From positions 270,291-334,290 of the forward strand of contig JAEUJY010000062.1 of NCBI GenBank assembly GCA_016794525.1: DNA of 64,000 nt. Direction: 5' to 3'. The position numbers and the translations under genes were made by a program. Shown here one piece after another: positions 15,558 through 24,617 of this stretch (position 1 is the first letter of the stretch; each line of letters opens with the position of its first letter). The notes beneath the pieces were generated by a model. The model worked only from the letters and a program-made list of their open reading frames with translations. It was not told the DNA's origin and searched no databases. This DNA comes from Myxococcales bacterium. GTDB taxonomy: Bacteria; Myxococcota_A; Polyangia; Haliangiales; Haliangiaceae.

Positions 15558-17057
15558 ATGCTCCTGACCCGCGCCGAGTCGAGTCGCTACCGCGAGACCT
15601 CGCTGCACGCCGACGTGATGGCGTTCCTCACCGCGCTCGCCGCCCGCGGCGACCGTCGGCTGCACCTGACCGGCTTCGGCTACAGCCCGCAGGGGCGCGA
15701 GCTGCCGCTGGTGGTGGTGTCGACCCGCGGCGTGCGCACGCCGGCCGAGGCCCGCGCCGCCGGGCTGCCGGTCGTGCTGATGCTCGACGGCATCCACCCC
15801 GGCGAGGTCGAGGGCAAGGAGGCCAGCCTCGCGCTCTTGCGCGATCTGCTGGCCGGCCCCGACGGCGATCTGCTCGAGCACATGACGCTCCTGGTGGCGC
15901 CGCTGTTCAACCCCGACGGCAACGACGCGCTCGATCCGGCCAACCGCCGCCTCGATCTCGCGAAGCTGAGCGGCCAGCCGGGGCCGGTGGTCGGCACGCG
16001 CACCCAGAGCCACGGCATCAACCTCAACCGCGACTACCTGCGGCAGGCCGCGCCGGAGATGCGGCTGTTGCAGACCGGCGTGTGCCAGCCGTGGGCGCCC
16101 GATCTGACGATCGACAACCACGCCACCAACGGCTCGGTGCACCGCTTCCACATGACCGTCGACGTGCCGCACACCGTCGCCAGCGGTCGCGCCGAGCCGA
16201 TCGAGTTCATGCGGGCGCGGATGGTGCCCGACGTCATGCGCGCGGTGCGCGGGCGCGGCTTCGAGTCGGGCTGGTACGGCAACTTCGTCGAGGACGAGCG
16301 CACGGTCGACCGCGGCGCCGACGTCGATCCCGCGACCGCGGTGGGCGAGGGCTGGATGACCTACCCGCACCACCCGCGGTTCGGCTCGAACTACCGCGGG
16401 CTGACCAACCGGCTCGACGTGCTGCTCGAGTGCTACTCGTACCTGTCGTTCGAGGAGCGCGTCGCCACCGCGTCGGCGTGGCAGCACGAGCTGCTGCGCT
16501 GGGTGGCCGGGCACGGCGACGACATCTGCCAGGTGGTGGCGGCCAGCCAGCGCCCGCCCGACGCGGTCGCGGTGCGCTACCGGCTCGAGGACTTCGCCGC
16601 GCCGGTGGAGATCATGACCCGCGCGCCGCGCACGCTCGACGGCGCGCCGACCGCGGTGCGCATCCCGCACCGCGCGCGCTTCGTCGGCACGACGGTGATC
16701 GCGCGGCCGCGCGCCTACGCCGTGCCGGCCGCGGTCGCCGCGCACCTGGCGCGCCACGGCCTGACGATCGGCGACGCGCCGGCGCAGGTCGACGCCGAGA
16801 TCGCGCGGGTCGAGGCGGTGGCGACCGAGGGCGGGCGCGGCATCCTCGAGGCGGCGCAGGTGGGCGAGCTGGCGGTGGGCTGGCGCGCCGAGGCCCGGGC
16901 GCTGCCGTCGGGCTATCGCGTGGTCTCGACCGAGCAGCCGCTGGGCGCGATCGCGGTGTACCTGTGCGAGCCCGAGAGCGACGACGGCGCGGTCGAGAAC
17001 GGCCTGATCGGGGCGCCGGTCGTCGGCGACGACTTCCCGATCTGGCGGGTGCGCTGA
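15558..17057 (+). CDS. M14-family zinc carboxypeptidase-like protein
   Basis: This 499-residue protein has the M14 zinc motif HPGE (H80, E83) in L-D-G-I-H-P-G-E-V-E-G-K-E, then L-F-N-P-D-G, G-I-N-L-N-R-D-Y and D-N-H-A-T-N-G, matching the binding-site order of metallocarboxypeptidases. The third zinc ligand is probably the H in the D-N-H segment or the nearby S-V-H. There is no signal peptide at the chosen start, so it may be cytoplasmic. The C-terminal ~150 residues are a separate domain of unknown role. ATG 15558 is supported by a TACGCT hexamer ending 8 nt upstream. It could act on peptides or on peptidoglycan fragments; the substrate is not readable. Confidence 0.85.
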   Translation: MLLTRAESSRYRETSLHADVMAFLTALAARGDRRLHLTGFGYSPQGRELPLVVVSTRGVRTPAEARAAGLPVVLMLDGIHPGEVEGKEASLALLRDLLAGPDGDLLEHMTLLVAPLFNPDGNDALDPANRRLDLAKLSGQPGPVVGTRTQSHGINLNRDYLRQAAPEMRLLQTGVCQPWAPDLTIDNHATNGSVHRFHMTVDVPHTVASGRAEPIEFMRARMVPDVMRAVRGRGFESGWYGNFVEDERTVDRGADVDPATAVGEGWMTYPHHPRFGSNYRGLTNRLDVLLECYSYLSFEERVATASAWQHELLRWVAGHGDDICQVVAASQRPPDAVAVRYRLEDFAAPVEIMTRAPRTLDGAPTAVRIPHRARFVGTTVIARPRAYAVPAAVAAHLARHGLTIGDAPAQVDAEIARVEAVATEGGRGILEAAQVGELAVGWRAEARALPSGYRVVSTEQPLGAIAVYLCEPESDDGAVENGLIGAPVVGDDFPIWRVR

Positions 17058-17059
17058 GG

Positions 17060-17143
17060 CTACAGCGCGCCGGCGTAATCGAGCACGAGGCAGCCTACCC
17101 ACGCGCCGAGCGGGAGCAGGTACAGGTACTGGCGCAGCTTCAC
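17060..17143 (-). CDS. Possible 27-residue single-membrane-span peptide
   Basis: A short frame starts at GTG on the minus strand and encodes a basic N-terminus (K-L-R) followed by a strongly hydrophobic stretch (Y-L-Y-L-L-P-L-G-A-W-V-G-C-L-V-L). It ends 2 bp from the M14 stop. Its composition is that of a tiny membrane protein, and codon third positions are GC-rich like its neighbours. There is no Shine-Dalgarno. It may be chance. Confidence 0.25.
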   Translation of the reverse strand: MKLRQYLYLLPLGAWVGCLVLDYAGAL

Positions 17144-17296
17144 GAGCCCACTGTGCCGCAAGCGCACCGTCGGTGGATAGCCCGATCGCCGCGGCGGCGG
17201 GTATCTGCGGGATAGTCGCGCCGCGCGCCTGCGGCATCCTGCCCCAGGCACGTGCGATCGCCCGGGAAGAATCCACGGCGCGCCCGTCCCGGCGCC

Positions 17297-17743
17297 ATGG
17301 AACGCCTGTGTCTCGCCCTGCCGTTGCTGCTCGCCGCCTGCGGCCAGATCGTCGCGATCACCGCCGACGCCCCGGAGGGAGGCCAGGACGCCGCCCGGTC
17401 GCCCGACGGCGGCGCGCCGGTCGACGCGCCGGCCGCGCCACCTCCCGACGCCAGCCCCGCCCCGGTCGACGGGCCGATCGACGCGCCGGGCGGCTACGTC
17501 CTGACCGTGGTCCTCGACGGGGCCGGGTCTGGCGACGTCAAGTCGGTGCCCGACGGCATCGCGTGCGGCCCGCGCTGCGCCGAGACGTTCCCGCCCAACA
17601 CCGCCGTCGCGCTGACCGCTGCGCCGCACGCCGGCGCCTTTTTTGCCGGCTGGAACGAGCCCGGCTGCGGGATGGCGACGACCTGCACCGTGATCGTCAC
17701 CGCCCCGCGCGAGATCCTCGCGAAGTTCGAGGTCGCGCCCTGA
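17297..17743 (+). CDS. Lipoprotein with an InlB B-repeat-like (List-Bact) domain
   Basis: This 148-residue protein starts at ATG 17297 with a leader ending in L-L-A-A-C, then an Asp/Ala/Pro-rich spacer (many D-A and D-G pairs) of the kind used to hold myxobacterial lipoproteins off the membrane. The rest is one compact domain: Y-V-L-T-V-V-L ... G-S-G-D-V-K-S, C-G-P-R-C, F-F-A-G-W, C-T-V-I-V-T-A and A-K-F-E. This is the pattern of divergent InlB B-repeats found in surface proteins. Four Cys could form two disulfides. Longer starts upstream would bury the signal peptide. A terminator hairpin overlaps the 3' end. Confidence 0.8.
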   Translation: MERLCLALPLLLAACGQIVAITADAPEGGQDAARSPDGGAPVDAPAAPPPDASPAPVDGPIDAPGGYVLTVVLDGAGSGDVKSVPDGIACGPRCAETFPPNTAVALTAAPHAGAFFAGWNEPGCGMATTCTVIVTAPREILAKFEVAP

Positions 17744-17750
17744 GCAACGG

Positions 17751-17778
17751 TCCGAGGTGCGACGACGCACCTCCTGGA
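17751..17778. terminator. Bidirectional terminator hairpin between convergent genes
   Basis: GAGGTGCG (17754-17761) and CGCACCTC (17766-17773) form a perfect 8-bp stem with loop ACGA. It is extended by TCC/GGA (17751-17753, 17776-17778) and an outer TGAGC/GCTCA (17741-17745, 17779-17783). It lies between two convergent stops. The same 8-bp stem with another loop occurs at 36690-36709. Confidence 0.65.
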
Positions 17779-17780
17779 GC

Positions 17781-19508
17781 TCAGCGCCGCGGCGTCAGCT
17801 TGCCGATCGGCACGACGGTCTCGGTCCACTGCGCGATGTGGTTGTTCGACGCGATGTCCTGGAACGGCAGGCGGAACGCCGGGCCGGTGGGATCGCCGCC
17901 CATCGCGACGCGTCCGGGGAAGAACGCCGCCATCCACAGCTGCGGCTGGCCGCCCGGGAGCCGCACCCCGAACGCGCGCTTCGACGAGAACGTGATCCAG
18001 TACAGGTCCTCGGTGGTGCCGGCCGGCCCCCAGGTGTTGCGGAACGGCGCCCACCGCGCCCACGAGTTGGTGAGGCCGCCGGCGACGTTGGCCAGGTCGA
18101 GCTTGCGCGGCGGCACCGAGCCGTCGGTCTTGACCACCCACAGCTCCGCCGACGCGTCGTCGTAGGCGTCCTCGGTGGAGCGGTTGAAGAGGATCCACTG
18201 GCCGTCGGGCGAGTACGACGGGTAGTAGTTGTTGCCGCCGTCGGCGACCAGCGGTCGCGGCGTGCCCCAGGCGCCGGACGCGGCGTCGTACGAGATCGTC
18301 GTGATGGCGCCGCCGGTGAAGTGCCAGTCGGCGCCGGGCGCGCTGGCGGTGACGTAGACCATCGCCGCGCCGTCGGGCGCGACGTCGGGGTGCGTCGCGT
18401 AGCCGCCGGTCGGCACCGTGCCTTGTGCCGCCGCGGTCGCGCCGTCGCGGACGGTCAGCACGCCGCCCGAGCTGGTGATGAGGCGGCTGCCGTCGGGGGT
18501 GTAGGTCGCGAAGTTCCACCGCGCCGCGCCCGCGGTCGGCGCGCGGGTCGCGACGTCGACCACCGCGGCCGGGCCGTCGCCGCCGTCGTAGGTGATCGCC
18601 ATGCGGGTGCCGTCGCGCGACAGCGCGTGGCAGGCGACGCAGCGGCCGGCCTCGGTGGTCGTGTAGAACGGCTCGGCGGTCTGGCCGACCGCGCCGAAGT
18701 CGTAGCGGAAGATGCCGTAGGGGCCGCCGCCGGCGGAGGTCGCCGCCCAGTAGTAGAGGCCGCCGAGCAGATCTTCGTGGGCGTGCGAGACCCGGTGGCC
18801 GGGCGCGGTGCCGACGCGGCCGGGGTTGCTCGCGGTGATGCCGCGCACCCCGATCGCCAGCTCGTCGGCCGAGCGCGCGGCGGTCTCCCACTCGCCGGCG
18901 GTGAAGGCGGCCCACGCGGCGGCGCCGCCGCGCACGTAGACGCGCTGGTCGACGTGATCGCCCTTGAGGCTCAGCTCGAACAGGTCGTGGCCGAAGCCGT
19001 CGGTCCAGTGGGCCTCGAGATCGCCGAGGTTGGCCGGCACGATCACCTGGTCGGCGGGGTAGACGATCGTCGGCGCCGCCGCGGGATCGTCGACGGCCTG
19101 CGCGAACAGGTCGGGGGTGTTGGCGGGCACGTCGGCGGCGACGCGGACGCCGCGGATCGTGATCTCGACCTGGGCGTCGCCGACGATCGTGTCGAGCGTC
19201 GCGTGGACCATGCCCTTGCCGGCGCGCGCGCCGCCCGCGGTGAACGTCGCGCCGCCGAAGCTGCCGAACGCGGGATCCGAGATCGACCAGGCGACCCGCG
19301 CGGTGACGTCCTCGGCCACGCCGGCGGGATCGACCAGCTGGACGGTGAACGCCTGGGAGGCGGGCGCGCCGTTGAGGATCTCGAGCTGGGCCGAGGCCGG
19401 GCTGATCACCAGCGTCGAGCCGGGATCGACGGTGTCGTCACCGCCGGTCGAGCCGCAACCACCGACGACGAGGACGCACGAGACGAGGCACGCGAACAGC
19501 GAGCGCAT
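17781..19508 (-). CDS. Lipoprotein with TolB-like beta-propeller and one CxxCH motif
   Basis: This 575-residue protein has a signal ending in V-G-G-C, an Ig-like segment (about residues 30-120), then propeller blades marked by repeated S-x-D-G / P-D-G motifs (L-S-R-D-G, Y-T-P-D-G, V-A-P-D-G, Y-S-P-D-G-Q-W-I-L-F). This is the TolB/WD40-like pattern. A CVACH motif near residue 290 is a potential covalent heme site or a structural remnant of one. There is only one, so electron transfer is not certain. The protein is likely exposed in the periplasm or on the surface. The function is unknown. It converges with the InlB-like lipoprotein across a terminator hairpin. Confidence 0.8.
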   Translation of the reverse strand: MRSLFACLVSCVLVVGGCGSTGGDDTVDPGSTLVISPASAQLEILNGAPASQAFTVQLVDPAGVAEDVTARVAWSISDPAFGSFGGATFTAGGARAGKGMVHATLDTIVGDAQVEITIRGVRVAADVPANTPDLFAQAVDDPAAAPTIVYPADQVIVPANLGDLEAHWTDGFGHDLFELSLKGDHVDQRVYVRGGAAAWAAFTAGEWETAARSADELAIGVRGITASNPGRVGTAPGHRVSHAHEDLLGGLYYWAATSAGGGPYGIFRYDFGAVGQTAEPFYTTTEAGRCVACHALSRDGTRMAITYDGGDGPAAVVDVATRAPTAGAARWNFATYTPDGSRLITSSGGVLTVRDGATAAAQGTVPTGGYATHPDVAPDGAAMVYVTASAPGADWHFTGGAITTISYDAASGAWGTPRPLVADGGNNYYPSYSPDGQWILFNRSTEDAYDDASAELWVVKTDGSVPPRKLDLANVAGGLTNSWARWAPFRNTWGPAGTTEDLYWITFSSKRAFGVRLPGGQPQLWMAAFFPGRVAMGGDPTGPAFRLPFQDIASNNHIAQWTETVVPIGKLTPRR

Positions 19509-19709
19509 GACGACGAGTCTCGCTCAGGTGGCGCGGCACGTCGAGAGCGTCGGCGGCGTGCAACCTCCGTCACGTTTCCGGGCCGCGGTGAACGCCCGCT
19601 CGAGCGCCGGGTGCGACACCGCCAGCGCGACGTGGTCGCGCCGCGGTGACGGCCGGCTGTCAGGCGTTTGTCGTTGCGGTCGGGCCACCGGTGGACGCAC
19701 GATCGCGGG

Positions 19710-21038
19710 ATGACGAGCAGCTCGATCAGGACGTCGACGCTGGGCGTCGCTGGCGGCGGGTGGCTGGTGATCGTGATCGCGCTGGCGGCGGTGATGCTGC
19801 TCGTCGAGGTGGCGCTCGCGGCGCAGCACGCGGCGTGGATCGCGACGCGCCATCCGCAGGCCGCCGCGGTGACCGTCGTGGCGACGGTGGTGCTGGTGGC
19901 CGCGCTGGTCGCCGGGCTGTTCGGGATGTTCGCCGAGGTCTCGGCGTGGGCCCGCGCCGCGGTGGTGCTGGCGGCGGTGCAGGCGGCGCTCGCGCTCGCG
20001 GCCTTCGCGCTGTGGTCGTTGATCCTGCGCCGCGAGCCGTTCTTCGCCGAGGCCTTCCCGCTGGCCGACGCGGTGCCGCTGCCCGCGCTGGTGGCCGGCG
20101 CGCTGGTCGTGCTGAGCGCGCTGGTGACGCCGCCACGCTCGGCGTCGCCGCGGTGGCTGGTGGCGCTGGCGACGCTGGCCCTGACGGCGCTGGTGGGCAC
20201 CGCGCTGTGGCTGCCGATCTACGCCCAGCTGCACCCGGTCGAGGTCACCCCCGACGTCGTGCGCGCGGCGCTGCCGGCGGTGCTCGGTCCGGCGCTGCTC
20301 GTGGCGGCGCTGGTCGCCGCGGTGGCGACCTGGCGCCCGGGCTGGTCGCGGCGGACGGCGAGCGGCTGGCGGTTCGTCGGCGGGCTCCTCGGCGCGTGGC
20401 TGCTCGGCGTCGCGCTCATGTGCGCGCCCTCGGACGACGTGCTCGCGCGGCCGTGGCAGCACCTGGTCACGCAGTTCGCGCCGGTGCTGCTCGGGCTGAC
20501 CTGGTTCGCGACGCTCGCGGTGATCGCGCTGGCGGTGGCGCACGTGCGCAGCGCACGGCGGGTGGCGCGGCTGCGCCGCGAGACGGTCACCTGCCACGGC
20601 ACGATCGTCGTGGCGGCGCCGGCCAGCACCGTCGTCGCGATGCACGTCAACCGCGGCTGGCTGGCGGGGCCGGCGCCGCGCTGCGTGGGGTTCACGCTGC
20701 GCACCGCGCGCGGCGAGGTGCAGGTGCCGGCCGGCGTCGACGTGGTGGCGCCGCTGCCGCCGTGGACGGCCGAGGCCGGCGCCGGCGTGGCGGTCGCGCT
20801 CCTCGGCGACGGGGACGAGGTCGACGTCGCGGGCTTCGAGGCGCCGACCGCGGGCGACGCCTACCGCCACGCCGCCACGCCGATGTTCGCCACCCGCGGC
20901 ATCGCGGTGCTGGCGCCGCGCCGCGACGACGAGCCGGTCCGGCGCGACGTGCTGCTGCGGCTGTGGCAGCCGTGCGCGGTGCTGCTCGGCGCGTGCGTCG
21001 TGGCCGCGGTGCCGACGCTGGTCGCGGTCCTGCGCTGA
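19710..21038 (+). CDS. Polytopic membrane protein of unknown function
   Basis: This 442-residue protein has about eight hydrophobic segments. Seven lie in the first 285 residues (for example around V-I-V-I-A-L-A-A-V-M-L-L and W-L-L-G-V-A-L-M) and one lies at the C-terminus (L-L-G-A-C-V-V-A-A-V-P-T-L). Between them a soluble domain of about 130 residues begins at T-C-H-G-T-I-V-V-A-A-P and is strand-rich. I recognise no family; the layout recalls proteins of the GIDE/E3-like or DUF-type membrane class, but I cannot assign it. ATG 19710 is the first reasonable start, and the frame upstream is antisense-like. It lies 49 bp before the AAA+ ATPase gene, so the two may be functionally linked. Confidence 0.7.
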   Translation: MTSSSIRTSTLGVAGGGWLVIVIALAAVMLLVEVALAAQHAAWIATRHPQAAAVTVVATVVLVAALVAGLFGMFAEVSAWARAAVVLAAVQAALALAAFALWSLILRREPFFAEAFPLADAVPLPALVAGALVVLSALVTPPRSASPRWLVALATLALTALVGTALWLPIYAQLHPVEVTPDVVRAALPAVLGPALLVAALVAAVATWRPGWSRRTASGWRFVGGLLGAWLLGVALMCAPSDDVLARPWQHLVTQFAPVLLGLTWFATLAVIALAVAHVRSARRVARLRRETVTCHGTIVVAAPASTVVAMHVNRGWLAGPAPRCVGFTLRTARGEVQVPAGVDVVAPLPPWTAEAGAGVAVALLGDGDEVDVAGFEAPTAGDAYRHAATPMFATRGIAVLAPRRDDEPVRRDVLLRLWQPCAVLLGACVVAAVPTLVAVLR

Positions 21039-21087
21039 GCACGCCGCACGCGGCCGATCGGTCGCGCGCGGTGCTACCGTCGCGTCC

Positions 21088-23124
21088 GTGCCGCCCACGC
21101 CGTACCGCAGCGCCGCCGAGCACCTGCGCGATCACCTGGCGCTGGCGCGGCGGCTGTTGGCCGCGGCCGCGCGGCGGCGCCAGCTCGAGGACGTCGACCG
21201 GTGGTACGACGACGGCGCGCTGGTCGCGCTCCACGACGAGCTGGCGCGCGACGAGGCCACGATCGCCGCGCGGGTCGCGTGCAGCGAACAGGCCCGGCTG
21301 CCGCTGGCGCGGCTGCGCGCGTGCTTCGGCCTGTCGTCGACCGAGCTGCGCGTGCTGGCGGTGCTGGTCGGGCTCGAGCTCGATCTCGGGCTGCGGGCCC
21401 AGGTGCGCGCGTTCACCGGCGACGTCCGCCGGCCCGAGCCCGACGTCGGCCTGCTCGCCGAGGTGCTGTACCCGACGCCGGCCGAGCGCGCGCGCATCCC
21501 CGAGGAGCTCGGCCCCGACGGGCGGCTCGCGCGCTCGGCGCTGGTGGCGATCGATCACGACCCGGCGCGCGCGTTCGTGCTGCGGCCCGCGCGGGCGACG
21601 GCGCGCATCCTCGAGCTGGTCCACGGCAAGGACGCGCTCGAGCCCGACCTGGCGCGCACCTGCGAGCTGTGGCCGGCGCAGGCGCGGCCCGGGCTGGTGC
21701 GCCCGGCGGTGGCCGACGAGCTCGACGGGCTGGTCGCCGCGCTGATCGCCGCGAGCGCGCGCGGCGCGGCGCACCCGGTGGTGCTGGTGACCGGCCCCGA
21801 CGGCGCCGGCCGCAAGACGCTGCTCGCCGACGCGATCGCGGCGCGCGGCGTGGCGACCTTGCGCGTGCGGGTGGCGGCGCTGCCCGCCGACGAGCGGGCG
21901 CTGCGGGAGCTGGGCGCGCGGCTGCGGCGCGAGGCCGCGTGGTGGGGCGCGGCGGTGCTGCTCGACGGCGTCGACGCGCACGCCGCGGTCGGGGCGCAGG
22001 CGCTCGACGAGCTGCTGTTCGACGACGCGCCGCTGGCGATCGTCGCGACCGCCGGCCGCATCACCGGCCGCCCGCCGCGGCTGGGGCGCGGCGCCGTCGT
22101 GGTCGAGGTCGGCGTGCCCGGCGAGGCGGCGCGCGAGCAGCTGTGGCGGCGGGCGCTGCCGGCCAGCACCGACGTCGCGGTGGCGCGATGGGCGGCCGAA
22201 CGCTACGCGGTGACGCCGGGCGTGATCGCCGCGGCGGCGAGCGCGGCGACCGCCCGCGCCGAGGCCCGCGCCGACGCGCTGATGGCCACCGACGTCCACG
22301 ACGGCCTGCGCGGCGTGCTCGACGCCAAGCTGGCGACGCTGGGCCTGCGCATCACCTGGCGCCAGACCTGGGACGACCTGGTGCTGCCCGACGACGCGGT
22401 GGCCGAGGTCCGCGAGTTCATCGCGCGGGTCCGCCACCGTCGGCTGGTCTACGACCGCTGGGGCTTCGGCCGCAAGGTGGCCAAGGGCCTGGGGCTGTCG
22501 GCGCTGTTCGCCGGGCCGCCCGGCACCGGCAAGACGATGGTCGCGGGGTTGATCGCCGACGCGCTCCGCCTCGACCTGTACCAGGTCGACCTGTCCAAGG
22601 TGGTGAGCAAGTGGGTCGGCGAGACCGAGAAGAACCTCGGCGAGCTGTTCGACGCCGCCGAGGCCGGCCACGCGATCCTGCTGTTCGACGAGGCCGACTC
22701 GCTGTTCGCCAAGCGCACGCAGGTGCAGTCGAGCAACGATCGCTACGCCAACCTCGAGGTGAACTACCTCCTGCAGCGGATGGAGGCGTTCGCGGGGATC
22801 GTCATCCTGACCACCAACCACGACGCCGCGATCGACGAGGCGTTCCGGCGCCGGCTGTCGCTGCGGGTCGACTTCCCGGTGCCCGAGCCCGACGAGCGCG
22901 AGCGGCTGTGGCGCGCGCTCTTGCCGGCCGAGGCCGCGCTGGGCGCCGACATCGACTACGCGACGCTGGCCGATCGCTTCGAGATGACCGGCGGCTACAT
23001 CAAGAACGCGGCGCTGCGCGCGGCGTTCCTGGCGGCCGACGAGGACGCGCCGATCGCGATGCGCCACCTCGAGCGCGCCGCCCGCGCCGAGTACCAGGCG
23101 ATGGGCAAGGTCGTCGCGCAGTGA
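21088..23124 (+). CDS. Two-tier AAA+ ATPase of the contractile-injection-system type
   Basis: This 678-residue protein has an N-terminal helical region (1-200), a degenerate first ATPase module with GPDGAGRKT (residues 236-244), and a canonical AAA+ module. The latter has Walker A GPPGTGKT from residue 476 (K482), Walker B L-L-F-D-E-A-D with D534/E535, sensor T-T-N and an R-R-R-L-S arginine finger region. This arrangement matches the ATPase encoded in extracellular contractile injection clusters (Afp15/PVC15-like), which is thought to help assembly or disassembly of the particle. No sheath, tube or baseplate gene is in the window. GTG 21088 follows a TACCGT hexamer by 7 nt. It could instead be a general AAA+ chaperone. 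Confidence 0.85.
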   Translation: MPPTPYRSAAEHLRDHLALARRLLAAAARRRQLEDVDRWYDDGALVALHDELARDEATIAARVACSEQARLPLARLRACFGLSSTELRVLAVLVGLELDLGLRAQVRAFTGDVRRPEPDVGLLAEVLYPTPAERARIPEELGPDGRLARSALVAIDHDPARAFVLRPARATARILELVHGKDALEPDLARTCELWPAQARPGLVRPAVADELDGLVAALIAASARGAAHPVVLVTGPDGAGRKTLLADAIAARGVATLRVRVAALPADERALRELGARLRREAAWWGAAVLLDGVDAHAAVGAQALDELLFDDAPLAIVATAGRITGRPPRLGRGAVVVEVGVPGEAAREQLWRRALPASTDVAVARWAAERYAVTPGVIAAAASAATARAEARADALMATDVHDGLRGVLDAKLATLGLRITWRQTWDDLVLPDDAVAEVREFIARVRHRRLVYDRWGFGRKVAKGLGLSALFAGPPGTGKTMVAGLIADALRLDLYQVDLSKVVSKWVGETEKNLGELFDAAEAGHAILLFDEADSLFAKRTQVQSSNDRYANLEVNYLLQRMEAFAGIVILTTNHDAAIDEAFRRRLSLRVDFPVPEPDERERLWRALLPAEAALGADIDYATLADRFEMTGGYIKNAALRAAFLAADEDAPIAMRHLERAARAEYQAMGKVVAQ

Positions 23125-23250
23125 GCGCCGCCGGGCGGCGAAACCGCGCCCGGATCGGTGGAGGCGCGCGGCCGCCTGGGTGACAATGGTCGGCTCCAGC
23201 GCTCGTCCGGCAACCGGACAACGCTCGTCCACCGCACCCAAGGAGTCCGC

Positions 23251-23847
23251 GTGTCTCAGCCCCGTCTCGCGCTCGCGCTCGTCACCGCCGCGCTCGCCGC
23301 CGCCCCCGCGCTCGCCCACGCCGACAGCCCGATCCGCGACGCCTACACGGCGCTGCGCGACGGCGGTTGCGACGCGTCGACGGTCGGCACGCCGATCGCC
23401 GCGCGGGTGCTGCGCAACGTGCCGTACGCCCAGCGCGGCAAGGTGTTCAAGTCGGCCGAGCTGGCCTACCTCTACGAGCGCGACGGTGGCTGGTACACCG
23501 CGAGCGATCCGGCGGCCGACGTCGCCGACGCCGACCGCGCGTGCGTGCGCGCGCTCGACGCGCAAGAGAAGGCGCTGCGCAAGCGGGTCAAGCTCAAGCC
23601 GGCGATCGAGGCGGTCGTCACCCGCGATCACGAGTCGGTCGTGGCGCTGTTCCAGCTCGACCCGGGCAGCTACAAGAAGGTCACCCAGGAGCAGAAGACC
23701 AAGGCCGGGGTCCGGTCCTACGGCGTGTACTTCATGACCGGCAAGGTCGTCGCGTTCACGATCGGCTGCGAGCTGCCCGAGGTCGAGGCCAAGGCCAAGG
23801 CGCCCGACTGGTCCAAGCTCACCTGCCACGTGCTGGCGTCGAACTGA
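23251..23847 (+). CDS. Secreted YARHG-domain protein
   Basis: This 198-residue protein has a clear signal peptide at the chosen GTG (Q-P-R-L-A-L-A-L-V-T-A-A ... A-L-A-H-A). The mature part contains a YARHG-type domain: L-R-N-V-P-Y-A-Q-R-G-K-V-F-K-S, then L-A-Y-L-Y and G-G-W-Y-T-A, then A-D-R-A-C-V-R-A-L. YARHG domains are extracellular modules thought to bind peptidoglycan or other envelope polymers. GTG 23251 is preceded by AAGGAG (23240-23245) at good spacing, one of the few strong Shine-Dalgarno sites here. The following lipoprotein gene begins 8 bp after the stop, so the two form a transcription unit. Confidence 0.82.
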   Translation: MSQPRLALALVTAALAAAPALAHADSPIRDAYTALRDGGCDASTVGTPIAARVLRNVPYAQRGKVFKSAELAYLYERDGGWYTASDPAADVADADRACVRALDAQEKALRKRVKLKPAIEAVVTRDHESVVALFQLDPGSYKKVTQEQKTKAGVRSYGVYFMTGKVVAFTIGCELPEVEAKAKAPDWSKLTCHVLASN

Positions 23848-23855
23848 GGTCGACC

Positions 23856-24617
23856 ATGCGGATCCATCCAGGCCTCGCGGCCGCCGGGCTCCTCGTCGGG
23901 CTCGGCGGGACCGCGTGCAGCAAGAAGGAGGCGGCGCCGGCGAAGGCGGCCGACCCCACCGCGCCCGCCGCGCCGTCCACCGCCGCGCCCGCCGCGCCCA
24001 TCGACGCCGCCGGCGCCGCGACCGCGCCGACGCCGCCGCCGGTGGTGACGCCGCCCGCCGCCGGCGAGGAGCGGGACCCCAGCGCCACCGCCAGCGTGAC
24101 GGCGCGGGCGCTGACCGACGCCGACCTCGATGAGCTCGAGGTGCCGGGCGCGCGCCAGCAGGTGATCGGGTGGACCGATCGCTACGGCACCAACGCCGTC
24201 GTGATCAGCCGCCAGGAGCAGGGCCGTGGCGCGCTGTTGACGGCGACCCACGCGCGACGCGAGGGCGACGGCAGCTGGACCACGGTGCGCGCGTTCAAGG
24301 AGGCGGTCGACGCCTGCGAGTTCGACCTGTCGCTGTACGCGCAGATCGGCGACTGGTCGGTGACGGATCTCGACGGCGATGGCCTGGGCGAGGCGACGTT
24401 CGCCTGGAGCGCGGGCTGCCGCTCCGACGTCAGCCCGCTGACCCACAAGGTGCTCGTCGTCGAGGACGGCGAGAAGTACGTGCTGCGCGGCCAGACGATC
24501 GACGCCAGCGGCGCGGGCGGGACGTTCGAGGCCGACGCCGGGTTCGCCAAGGCGCCGGCGCCGTTCCGGGCCCACGCCGAGCAGGCGTGGAAGGCGACCG
24601 CGAAGGAGCCGAGCTAG
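23856..24617 (+). CDS. Lipoprotein of the M949_RS01915-like family
   Basis: This 253-residue protein has a signal ending in G-T-A-C, an Ala/Pro/Thr-rich linker to about residue 75, and a conserved globular part. The latter reads N-A-V-V-I-S, C-E-F-D-L-S-L-Y, then D-W-S-V-T-D-L-D-G-D-G-L-G-E-A-T, S-D-V-S-P-L-T-H-K and Y-V-L-R-G. This order matches the M949_RS01915 family, which has been labelled 'surface polysaccharide biosynthesis', although I know of no solid biochemistry for it. The D-x-D-G-D-G loop probably binds calcium. The gene follows the YARHG gene by 8 bp. Its stop overlaps the convergent hydrolase stop in CTAG (24614-24617). Confidence 0.78.
   Translation: MRIHPGLAAAGLLVGLGGTACSKKEAAPAKAADPTAPAAPSTAAPAAPIDAAGAATAPTPPPVVTPPAAGEERDPSATASVTARALTDADLDELEVPGARQQVIGWTDRYGTNAVVISRQEQGRGALLTATHARREGDGSWTTVRAFKEAVDACEFDLSLYAQIGDWSVTDLDGDGLGEATFAWSAGCRSDVSPLTHKVLVVEDGEKYVLRGQTIDASGAGGTFEADAGFAKAPAPFRAHAEQAWKATAKEPS

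Noticed and set aside
19509..19709. A gene or RNA in the 201-bp gap
   Set aside because: No frame with a plausible start, no convincing hairpin and no promoter pattern were seen.
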